Notes: a model not told the origin generated them from the letters alone. A stretch of DNA of 8,961 nt from Methanosarcinales archaeon (GCA_025464275.1 JAODGR010000049.1:37537-46497), one strand, 5' to 3'; counted from the first letter of the stretch, positions 1-6,151 are shown. Translations and numbers: made by a program.

Positions 1-770
1 GAGGAGGACGGAGCAAGAAAATATCGGTTGTTATACCCGCATATAACGAGGAGGGCTATATAGAGTCATGCCTGAAGAGCCTCATGAATCAGACGCTGAA
101 CAGGGCTGATTATGAGGTCGTGGTTGTAGATGGTGGTAGTGCGGATAAGACAGTGGATATAGCGAAGGAATACGCCGATGAGGTAATCACGCAGCATAGT
201 GACGGAGTGGGGGGTGCGAGGAATGACGGTGTGGAGGTCTCGAGCGGTGAGATAGTGGCGATGACCGATGCAGACACCATTCTACCGGCTAAGTGGCTGG
301 AGCGAATCTGGAATGATTTTAGAGAGGAGGGTGTGGTTGCAGTTTATGGTCCCATTATCCCCATCGAATCGCGATTCAAATACAGATTCCTGATCGGTCT
401 GTTCAATAAGCTCGTCCTCGTCTCTGCACATCTGGGGATATTCCATGCCACTATCGGGTCCAATACCGCGATAAGGAGGGATGTCTTCCTCCGGATAGGT
501 GGATATTCGGAGATGTCAGCAGGGGATGACTACGAGATTGCACGGCGGCTCAGGCATGAAGGTGCTATCAGGTATGACCCCAGGCTTTATGTCTGGTTCT
601 CCATGCGCCGGATGGAGAAGTTTGGGTTTATACGTGCACTCTACATATGGGCGATGAATGTGATAGCCTCGAAGAGGGGGAGACGTGCCAGGATAAGTTA
701 TACCGGGCAGAGCTATGGGTATGGTTACAATGGCGATGGCAATGGCAATGGCAGTAGCAGTAGGAGATGA
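1..770 (+). CDS. Family 2 glycosyltransferase, 5'-truncated by window edge
   Basis: Predicted inverting GT-A glycosyltransferase using an activated sugar, probably at the inner face of the membrane in synthesis of a surface glycan or glycoprotein sugar. The frame is open from base 3 with no start codon before the nucleotide-binding motif SVVIPAYNEE (bases 24-53), so the true start lies upstream; the first ATG, at 84, falls inside the fold and is not the start. 255 residues are visible. They include the GT2 signature VVVVDGGSADKT (about residues 39-50), the metal-binding TDADT (DxD; D89 and D91) and a downstream GDDYE acidic motif that probably supplies the catalytic base. A hydrophobic stretch near residues 128-146 may touch the membrane. 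The C terminus is an odd low-complexity tail rich in Gly, Asn, Tyr and Ser. It overlaps the next gene by 4 bp (ATGA), indicating translational coupling. The family call is firm; donor and acceptor cannot be read from the sequence. Confidence 0.9.
   Translation, partial: GGRSKKISVVIPAYNEEGYIESCLKSLMNQTLNRADYEVVVVDGGSADKTVDIAKEYADEVITQHSDGVGGARNDGVEVSSGEIVAMTDADTILPAKWLERIWNDFREEGVVAVYGPIIPIESRFKYRFLIGLFNKLVLVSAHLGIFHATIGSNTAIRRDVFLRIGGYSEMSAGDDYEIARRLRHEGAIRYDPRLYVWFSMRRMEKFGFIRALYIWAMNVIASKRGRRARISYTGQSYGYGYNGDGNGNGSSSRR
729..764 (+). repeat. In-frame hexanucleotide-type repeat at the GT2 3' end
   Basis: Imperfect 6-base units of the type AATGGC (AAT GGC, GAT GGC, AAT GGC, AAT GGC, AGT AGC, AGT AGG) encode NGDGNGNGSSSR at the extreme C terminus of the glycosyltransferase. 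Only a few degenerate copies are present. It is a candidate length-variable tract, and loss or gain of a unit would keep the reading frame. Confidence 0.6.
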
Positions 771-1933
771 AGATAGTCCAGGCTTCTTGCTATTACCCAC
801 CGCATATCGGTGGCGTGGAGAACCATGTGAAAGAGCTGACGAGTGCATTGATAGAAGCGGGTAACGAGTTGGAAGTTTTAACTGCGGATATCCCACCGGA
901 GAAGAAGGGGGAGGTGCTGAGGGCGAAGTTGAACAATCACATTACCAGGAGGTTCAGAGCGGTGGAGGTCTTCCCGGGGTATGTGCCACTCATCTTCGGG
1001 CTATCACGAATAAGAGATATAGAAGCAGATGTATTCCATTCGCACTGCCCGCCACCGTTCTTCTCCTATGCAATCGCTAAACTGGCGAAGCATCCTCATG
1101 TGATTACGTATCATTTCGACCTGGAAGTTCCAGCGAGGGTGGGGAGTTTGAGGATACCCGTACCAGGGGTGGTGGCAAGGTCTGTGGAACGATTCTATAA
1201 CAGGCATTATGCGCTACAGATGCTGGAAGCCTGTGATGCCATAATAGTTACAGGGCAGAGCTATGCAGAGACGTCACCGATTCTCCGTGATTTCCGTGGC
1301 AAATGCGTGGTCATTCCCAACGGGATTGATATAAGAAAGTTCGATGCGGTGATAGGAGAAGAGGAGCGTAAGGGGGGAGTAAAGAGGAAGAGAGTCATCC
1401 TCTTCGTCGGTAGACTCGTGTATCCCAAGGGTATAGAGTATTTAATAAGGGCGATGCCGGGAGTATTGAGGGATGTCCCGGATGCGAAGCTGGTGATTGT
1501 GGGAGCGGGTGAGGAGCGAATGAGGCTGGAGAAGCTGGTGAGAAGGTATCGTCTGAGCAAAGAAGTGGAATTCCGTGGCTTTCTACACTTCAAAGAGCTG
1601 GTTAAGAGCTATTTAGAAGCTTCAGTCTTCGTCCTGCCTTCGTTTTCAAGGCTCGAGAATTTCGGAATCGTGCTGCTCGAAGCGATGGCGTGCAGAACAC
1701 CGGTGATTGCATCTGACATACCGGGCGTGAGAGAGAACGTGAGAGATGGCAACGGGCTACTCTTCAGACCGGGTGATGTGGAGAGCTTGAGGGATGCCAT
1801 TGTAAGAATAATCACAGATGAGAGGCTGGTGGAGGAGATGGGGGAGGCGGGTAGGAGGCTCGTTGAGGCGAGATTCGACTGGAGTGTGATAGCCCGGCAG
1901 GTGATGCAACTCTATGAAACCCTGATTCATTAA
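767..1933 (+). CDS. Family 4 glycosyltransferase (GT-B fold)
   Basis: Predicted retaining glycosyltransferase of the GT4/RfaB-like superfamily, transferring a sugar from a nucleotide donor to a lipid- or glycan-linked acceptor. The 388 residues are a normal full length. The N-terminal Rossmann half opens with MKIVQASCYYPPHIGGVENH, whose glycine-rich GGVEN loop is typical of the family. The C-terminal donor half begins near NGIDIRKFD (185-193) and carries the phosphate-binding GRLVYPKG (R216, K221). It also has the E-x7-E motif ENFGIVLLE (E297, E305), followed by ACRTPVIASDIPGVRE. The ATG at 767 overlaps the stop of the GT2 gene (ATGA). TAGGAG sits immediately before the ATG with no spacer, so coupling rather than a normal ribosome site probably drives initiation. 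No membrane segment is evident. The family call is firm. The pairing of GT2 and GT4 suggests one glycan pathway, but the product is unknown. Confidence 0.93.
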   Translation: MKIVQASCYYPPHIGGVENHVKELTSALIEAGNELEVLTADIPPEKKGEVLRAKLNNHITRRFRAVEVFPGYVPLIFGLSRIRDIEADVFHSHCPPPFFSYAIAKLAKHPHVITYHFDLEVPARVGSLRIPVPGVVARSVERFYNRHYALQMLEACDAIIVTGQSYAETSPILRDFRGKCVVIPNGIDIRKFDAVIGEEERKGGVKRKRVILFVGRLVYPKGIEYLIRAMPGVLRDVPDAKLVIVGAGEERMRLEKLVRRYRLSKEVEFRGFLHFKELVKSYLEASVFVLPSFSRLENFGIVLLEAMACRTPVIASDIPGVRENVRDGNGLLFRPGDVESLRDAIVRIITDERLVEEMGEAGRRLVEARFDWSVIARQVMQLYETLIH

Positions 1934-1966
1934 GTCAATCAAGCCAATAACCCAATAACCACAGCA

Positions 1967-1974
1967 TTTATATG
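1967..1974 (+). promoter_or_regulatory. Archaeal TATA box, leaderless promoter
   Basis: TTTATATG lies 32 bases before the ATG at 1999 in a 65-bp gap between stop and start. Archaeal transcription starts about 25-27 bases beyond the box centre, which predicts a start at about 1996-1999, that is a leaderless or nearly leaderless mRNA. No Shine-Dalgarno-like purine run precedes the ATG (the bases before it are pyrimidine-rich), which agrees. Confidence 0.65.
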
Positions 1975-1998
1975 TCTGTTTAAACCTCTTCTTTTACT

Positions 1999-3015
1999 AT
2001 GTTAACTCATGGTGATGGTAACATTATAGCAACGAAAGGCGCCTTAATTATATTAGGTTCCATCCTTATCCTTTTCGTGCTATTGCTCCTCACCACTCCC
2101 ACCGCCAGCGCTCTACCGCGAGCAGCGAGTTTTGGTGTCACTGATGATGTGGTGAGTGTGTGCAGTGATATGCAGGTAGCGATACCGGTAAACATCACCA
2201 ATTTAGAGGATGGACCGGTACCTGCTATCATATTCAATGCGGTGTACGATACGAGAGTGATGAGGGTTGTGGAGGTCCATAACGGCGATTTGACCGTGAA
2301 CTGGGAGGAACCGGTCTACAAGAACTTCGAGTGGGGTACCAGAGTAGTGCTGGCGTTCGATCCAGAGCGAGGGAATGAAGTGATAAATGACGGTGCAAGT
2401 GGCTCAGTGGCTTTGCTCGTCTTCAATGTCAGTGGTGGCGGAGAGCCGGGCTCATGGAGCATATTGAGCTTCTCAGATATACAGCTTGCCGAGGGACCAC
2501 CTGATTATCTGGTGGGAACAGCGCCATCGAAGAGCGCCATCGTCACGATTGAGCGCTGCTCCTTAAAGGGGTGTGTGAGAGACGCTGTGGGCAGGGGAGT
2601 AGGTGGTGCAGAAGTGAATCTTACTCTTACACCGGGTGGTACTCCCATCGCATCCACATACTCTGATTCACGGGGTAATTACTGGTTCACCGATTTAGGA
2701 CTCACATCACCCGGCGATTACTATCTGAGTGTAACGAAGAGGCGATTCTGGACCAACCACACCACCGTCCATATCAATTCCAGCTCCGGTTCCGGGATGT
2801 GTACGAGAGCGGATATAAAGCTGTTGCTGGTGGGCGACCTGAATGACAATGGTGTGGCGGCAGACATAGCGGATGTGGGGCTGATGTGGAACGCATGGGC
2901 TAATCTAATCCCAAAGGATTTCCGGTATGACCTCAACCACGACGGGTTAGAGGCAGACATAGTGGATGTCACATTGATGTGGAACGCGTGGCGTGGTGAG
3001 ATTGTACTGGAGTGA
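1999..3015 (+). CDS. Secreted cohesin / regulatory-like / dockerin protein
   Basis: Predicted extracellular assembly protein of 338 residues. A signal peptide (hydrophobic core about 14-32, probable cleavage after TASA at 38) is followed by a cohesin-like beta-sandwich (about 46-184: VAIPVNIT, then IIFNAVYDTRVMRVVEVHNG). Next comes a carboxypeptidase-regulatory-like beta domain (about 190-262: GCVRDAVGRGVGGAEVNL...DSRGNYWFTDLG). It ends in a type I-like dockerin (279-331) with two DLN-x-(D/N)G calcium loops, each followed by the near-identical half ADIxDVxLMWNAW. Cohesins bind dockerins, so the protein can in principle both donate and accept contacts. No enzyme domain is present, so this is a structural or adaptor piece rather than a hydrolase. 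Four cysteines are exported (55, 187, 192, 268); C55 and C187 flank the cohesin. Five N-X-S/T sequons. It has its own TATA box and a probable leaderless start at 1999. Domain calls rest on motif reading, and the partner is unproven. Confidence 0.85.
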   Translation: MLTHGDGNIIATKGALIILGSILILFVLLLLTTPTASALPRAASFGVTDDVVSVCSDMQVAIPVNITNLEDGPVPAIIFNAVYDTRVMRVVEVHNGDLTVNWEEPVYKNFEWGTRVVLAFDPERGNEVINDGASGSVALLVFNVSGGGEPGSWSILSFSDIQLAEGPPDYLVGTAPSKSAIVTIERCSLKGCVRDAVGRGVGGAEVNLTLTPGGTPIASTYSDSRGNYWFTDLGLTSPGDYYLSVTKRRFWTNHTTVHINSSSGSGMCTRADIKLLLVGDLNDNGVAADIADVGLMWNAWANLIPKDFRYDLNHDGLEADIVDVTLMWNAWRGEIVLE

Positions 3016-3040
3016 AGTGAAGGGAAGTGAAGTGAAATGA
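3011..3040 (+). repeat. AGTGA pentamer tandem repeat over the stop codon
   Basis: Six consecutive 5-base units: AGTGA, AGTGA, AGGGA, AGTGA, AGTGA, AATGA. The first supplies the TGA stop of the upstream gene. Because the unit is five bases long, TGA recurs in all three frames, so readthrough in any frame would end here. The tract lies just upstream of the TATA box at 3059. Whether it has a function is unknown. Confidence 0.75.
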
Positions 3041-3058
3041 GACCACCGCTACTCTATT

Positions 3059-3066
3059 TTTATATA
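3059..3066 (+). promoter_or_regulatory. Archaeal TATA box deciding the next start
   Basis: TTTATATA, a full match to the archaeal consensus, within a T-run (3057-3061). Transcription is expected at about 3088-3091. That is downstream of the in-frame ATGs at 3074 and 3083 and directly before the ATG at 3092. Box-to-ATG spacing is 33 bases here and 32 at the 1967 promoter, so the two promoters appear to share one leaderless architecture. Confidence 0.7.
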
Positions 3067-3091
3067 GAATGGAATGGAACATATGGGCAAT

Positions 3092-4144
3092 ATGAATGAT
3101 AGTATGAGAGAAGGGAATGAGGAGAGGAGGGAGGATAGGGATGGTAAATTTTCAGTTCACACTCTCTCCCTGCTGAGCATCTTCTATATCTATACCGGCA
3201 TCGTTGCTATTCTCATCGCCGTTGCTCCCTGCCCCGCTTACGCCGGTTATCTCCATGTGAGTGACGCCTGCGGATATGAGAATACCACGGTCACGGTGCC
3301 TGTGGAACTTGTGGATGTGGATGCCAGCACCAATTGCTCGATAGTCGGTATCGAGTTTGAACTTGTATTTGATGAGGGGGTGATCAATCTCACAGGGGTT
3401 CACAGTGGTGCGCTAACCCCGCAGCCCGGATGGGACAGTCCGAAGGTGAGGAGTATATGTGCAGGAGGTAAGCGCAGGCACGTCATAGGAGTGGTAGGTG
3501 CAGCTTCGAGTGCAATAACGAACGTTTCTCGTGGCTCCATTCTGAGACTCAATTTCAGGGTGACTGGCTCGCCGGGCGATAAGACCTGGATGAACATCTC
3601 CAGTATAAAACTGGTCAACTCTTCATCCTTCCAGTACAATTCTGGAACGGCACCCATATCGCCATGGAACGGCACCTTCTCGGTCTGTGCCCCTGACACT
3701 GGCTGCATCTCCGGCACTGTAACCTATGCGTGTAATGGCTCGGGAGTTGAAGGTGCCACAGTCACGCTGACCGGGGGAGGGGGCTATAATAAGAGCACAA
3801 CCACAGGTGCTGGTGGTGTTTATCACTTCGCAGCAGTGCCATGTGGTAATCACACATCCGCATATGGATATACAGTGAGTGCAATTAAGGAGGGTTTTCT
3901 GGCTAATTCCACGTCCTTCTACCTGGCTTCTCCTTCTCCTGCTACTACCGTTGAGCCAATTCCACTGTGGCTGAAGGGTGACCTGAACAACGACGGTGTA
4001 TCGAGAGGTGTAGGAGATTTTGTAAAGATGGGGCTTGCATGGATGGGTCTAATCAAGAAGGATTTCAGGTATGACCTGAACAGTGATGGCACGCCTGCCA
4101 GTATCGGTGATATATTTGCTATGTTCACATCCCGCGCAACTTAG
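3092..4144 (+). CDS. Secreted cohesin / beta-domain / dockerin protein
   Basis: Second assembly protein with the same domain order as the gene at 1999. ATG 3092 is preferred over ATGs at 3074 and 3083 because the TATA box would place transcription after those; ATG 3104 is another option. From 3092 the protein has 350 residues. A charged n-region of about 20 residues precedes a signal core (about 27-45) and probable cleavage after AYA (51). Cohesin spans about 53-199, with IVGIEFELVFDEGVINLTGV and a GSPGDKTWMNI segment matching the next gene's GEPGTRTWMNI. A small beta domain (about 203-290: GTVTYACNGSGVEGATVTL) and a dockerin (296-345) follow. The dockerin has two DLNxDG loops joined by KKDFRYDLN, but its second half is divergent and stops soon after the second helix. 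Eleven N-X-S/T sequons and seven exported cysteines. No catalytic domain. A structural or adaptor role on the cell surface is inferred. Confidence 0.83.
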   Translation: MNDSMREGNEERREDRDGKFSVHTLSLLSIFYIYTGIVAILIAVAPCPAYAGYLHVSDACGYENTTVTVPVELVDVDASTNCSIVGIEFELVFDEGVINLTGVHSGALTPQPGWDSPKVRSICAGGKRRHVIGVVGAASSAITNVSRGSILRLNFRVTGSPGDKTWMNISSIKLVNSSSFQYNSGTAPISPWNGTFSVCAPDTGCISGTVTYACNGSGVEGATVTLTGGGGYNKSTTTGAGGVYHFAAVPCGNHTSAYGYTVSAIKEGFLANSTSFYLASPSPATTVEPIPLWLKGDLNNDGVSRGVGDFVKMGLAWMGLIKKDFRYDLNSDGTPASIGDIFAMFTSRAT

Positions 4145-4208
4145 TCAGAATAGTAGCATAGCTCTTACATCAGTCAGCATGGTATAGTTAAAAGAGATAA
4201 AGGGTGTA

Positions 4209-4223
4209 GAAAGCGATTTAAGG
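4209..4223 (+). promoter_or_regulatory. Weak candidate BRE/TATA for the anchor gene
   Basis: GAAAGCGATTTAAGG combines a purine-rich BRE-like stretch with a poor TATA element (TTTAAGG). It would start a transcript near 4246, leaving a short leader that would hold little of GAGGTG. The rest of the 4145-4250 gap shows no clear hairpin or T-run, so the anchor and archaeosortase genes may instead be read from the 3059 promoter. Confidence 0.25.
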
Positions 4224-4245
4224 TGTACCACAGGAGTTCATAAGA

Positions 4246-4251
4246 GAGGTG
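4246..4251 (+). promoter_or_regulatory. Ribosome binding site of the anchor gene
   Basis: GAGGTG matches the archaeal anti-Shine-Dalgarno target and sits 8 bases before ATG 4260. A second purine run, GGAGGG (4253-4258), lies 4 bases before ATG 4263. The frame is also open to GTG 4251. Unlike the two genes upstream, this one appears to have a leader with a ribosome site. Confidence 0.5.
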
Positions 4252-4259
4252 TGGAGGGA

Positions 4260-5303
4260 ATGATGGTGACGAAGAGGGGCATAAGTGCAAATGCAGGCGG
4301 GAGGAGTATATTTGCAGTGGCTGTGGTGCTGCTCTTGCTCGCTCTTTCATCTGCTGCCGCTGCCGCCGCTGCTGACCTCCGCTTCGCAGATACTCTCGGC
4401 GTGGATAATGCAACCGGCTACAAGAGTACTAACGTGATAGTGCCTGTGAATATCACAGACACCAGTGATGATATCGCCGGTATAGAGTTTATAATCTGGT
4501 ATGATGCGAATGTAATAGTGCTTGAAGGAGCGCAGAAGGGGGATTTAGCTGCCGACGGGTGGGACCCTCACATAACAGAGGGTAATAGGATTGGCAGTGT
4601 TGGATCCCCTATACCATCAAACTCGAGTGGCTCGGTTGTACTGCTCAACTTCAGTGTCACCGGTGAGCCGGGTACCCGGACATGGATGAATATCACTGCT
4701 ATTAATTTGAGCAATACAACCGGGAAGATGGGCACAGCGTCCCCGAAGAATGGTACCTTCTCAGTCGCCGGTGCACAGGCATGGTATCTCCATACCGATG
4801 GAGTGATGTACCGTAACAATCTCTCTCTACCGGCGGGAACAGTGGAGATAGCCCCACAGGATAATTTCACATGGCGTGCAAATGAGCCGGCATTGGTGGA
4901 TACGGCATTTGGACCGGGTAAATGGACCGGCTGGCTCATCATGAACGGGTCGCTCCCTCAAGGCTATAACCTCACAGCCGAGATAGGTGCGTATAACATC
5001 TCTACTGAGAACTTCAGTGCTGCGGGTAGTGAGGAATTTAGCGGTGATGTAAATAAGAGCAGGTTTATGTTGAACATCCATGCAGATGCGTTTACAGTGC
5101 CGAGAAGCGATTTCCTCGCTTTACGTGTATCCAATAGAGGAGGCGGGAATGTTACGATACAGACCGGCAACGGTAATAGCTTCGTCACCTCCCCTGAGTC
5201 TGACCCGGGGTATCCTGTACCAGAGCTCTACACGGTTATCCTGCTCGCTTTTGGATTGCTCACGCTCATTCTCATTATATATGTGGGTAGTGATAGGAGA
5301 TAG
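4260..5303 (+). CDS. Cohesin surface anchor with PEF-CTERM-like sorting tail
   Basis: Predicted cell-surface anchoring scaffold, 347 residues from ATG 4260 (GTG 4251 and ATG 4263 also possible). The signal peptide has a long hydrophobic core ending in an alanine run, cleaved before about DLRFAD (39). The cohesin (about 39-171) reads VIVPVNITDTSDDIAGIEF, with GEPGTRTWMNI and NGTFSV near its end. A second, unassigned beta-rich region (173-308) begins AWYLHTDGVMYRN and contains GKWTGWLIMNGS and DFLALRVSNRGGGNVTI. The C terminus is a tripartite sorting signal: PVPELYT, a hydrophobic helix, then GSDRR. There is no dockerin and no cysteine, in contrast to the two genes upstream. Sixteen N-X-S/T sequons suggest heavy glycosylation. 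The archaeosortase begins 11 bp after the stop and is the obvious processing enzyme. The role as membrane-end acceptor for the neighbouring dockerins is inference from domain complementarity. Confidence 0.85.
   Translation: MMVTKRGISANAGGRSIFAVAVVLLLLALSSAAAAAAADLRFADTLGVDNATGYKSTNVIVPVNITDTSDDIAGIEFIIWYDANVIVLEGAQKGDLAADGWDPHITEGNRIGSVGSPIPSNSSGSVVLLNFSVTGEPGTRTWMNITAINLSNTTGKMGTASPKNGTFSVAGAQAWYLHTDGVMYRNNLSLPAGTVEIAPQDNFTWRANEPALVDTAFGPGKWTGWLIMNGSLPQGYNLTAEIGAYNISTENFSAAGSEEFSGDVNKSRFMLNIHADAFTVPRSDFLALRVSNRGGGNVTIQTGNGNSFVTSPESDPGYPVPELYTVILLAFGLLTLILIIYVGSDRR
5217..5300 (+). other. C-terminal archaeosortase sorting signal (VPEL variant)
   Basis: Encodes the last 28 residues of the anchor: VPELYT, a transmembrane stretch of about 17-18 hydrophobic residues, and a short GSDRR tail. 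This motif / helix / basic-tail order is that of PEF-CTERM substrates of archaeosortases, with Leu in place of the usual Phe. Such tails are expected to be cut and the protein transferred to a membrane anchor. Confidence 0.7.
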
Positions 5304-5314
5304 TGCGGAGATAG

Positions 5315-6151
5315 ATGGATGGGAAAAAGCGCAGCATTGACTACCGGAACCTGATAATATTCCTGCTCATATTTGCACTCTTCCTCGGTGCCACAGTGGA
5401 GATCAGTGAGGGGTCCATACTGGTGGGTATTCTCCTCTTCATACTCGCTATCTTCCTGATTTCGAGGATAAAGGTGGGTAAATCGTATGTGATAGAGCGC
5501 TCTAAATTGCGCATGTTCGGCGGTGTTCTTATTCTCCTCGCGGACATCATTTATAACCTCGTGATGCAAAGCACACTCGGCACGCTGGATATCATGACCT
5601 TCCTGCTTGGCATCTCACTCATCGCTTATGACATAAACAATGAGGAGATAAACCGTATGGGCAAGTTCGGTACGTACATGTCAGCAACATTCATCCTGCT
5701 GTTCCTCCTCTTCTTCACCATCCTGTATGAGTACCTGCACCTGTTTGACCATTATTTCGTGCTCCTACCCTCGGTATCGATCATAAAGGCGATTGGGTTA
5801 CCTGTTTACGTGGTCGCGAGGGAGACGGTCAAGTTTCACGGTGTGGAGGATATGAGCGTTGTGATTGGAGGTCCATGCTCGGGCTTGTACTCCATGTTCC
5901 TCCTCATCGGGATTATGGTAGCGTATACGAGGATAGAGAACATAGGTAGGAGGCGGTTCTTATCTTTACTCATTGTCGCTATTTCTGTTGCGTATGTGGC
6001 GAATCTGATACGTGTTGCCACGCTCTATATCGTGGGCTTCTATTACGGTGAAGACCTGATGTATATGGTGCATGTGCATTTAGGATGGGTGATATTTGTA
6101 ATAATCGTGGCTCTGTTATTCCATTTCATGGAGAAGATGAGGATAAGATAA
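5315..6151 (+). CDS. Archaeosortase/exosortase family transpeptidase
   Basis: Integral membrane protease/transpeptidase of 278 residues, predicted to cut the C-terminal sorting signal of exported proteins and attach them to a membrane anchor. About eight hydrophobic segments are visible (near 12-26, 34-50, 67-85, 92-106, 121-140, 183-204, 215-240 and 254-270). The family's catalytic elements occur in order: Cys188 in IGGPCSGLYSM, Arg233 in VANLIRVATLY, and His255 in VHVHLGW, the last in place of the third Arg/His/Asn position. Spacing Cys-Arg is 45 and Cys-His 67 residues, within the family pattern. GCGGAG (5305-5310) provides a ribosome site 4 bases before ATG 5315. It follows the anchor gene by 11 bp, a layout typical of a dedicated enzyme and target. 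The tail type suggests a relation to the PEF-CTERM (ArtC) subfamily, but the subfamily cannot be settled by eye. A bacterial PEP-CTERM exosortase is unlikely in this context. Confidence 0.9.
   Translation: MDGKKRSIDYRNLIIFLLIFALFLGATVEISEGSILVGILLFILAIFLISRIKVGKSYVIERSKLRMFGGVLILLADIIYNLVMQSTLGTLDIMTFLLGISLIAYDINNEEINRMGKFGTYMSATFILLFLLFFTILYEYLHLFDHYFVLLPSVSIIKAIGLPVYVVARETVKFHGVEDMSVVIGGPCSGLYSMFLLIGIMVAYTRIENIGRRRFLSLLIVAISVAYVANLIRVATLYIVGFYYGEDLMYMVHVHLGWVIFVIIVALLFHFMEKMRIR

Noticed and set aside
1247..1263. GGGCAGAGCTATG shared by the GT2 tail (near 707-719) and the GT4 gene
   Set aside because: A 13-base match encoding QSY in both, without extension on either side. It is probably chance rather than a recombination site.
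4145..4250. Possible small RNA or hairpin in the 106-bp gap
   Set aside because: Only short direct repeats (AGTCAG twice) and a weak TATA-like element are visible. No convincing stem, T-run or RNA-gene signature was found.
1999..5303. A true cellulosome (cellulose-degrading complex)
   Set aside because: No glycoside hydrolase, carbohydrate-binding module or multi-cohesin scaffoldin is seen. Only single cohesins and small beta domains are present.
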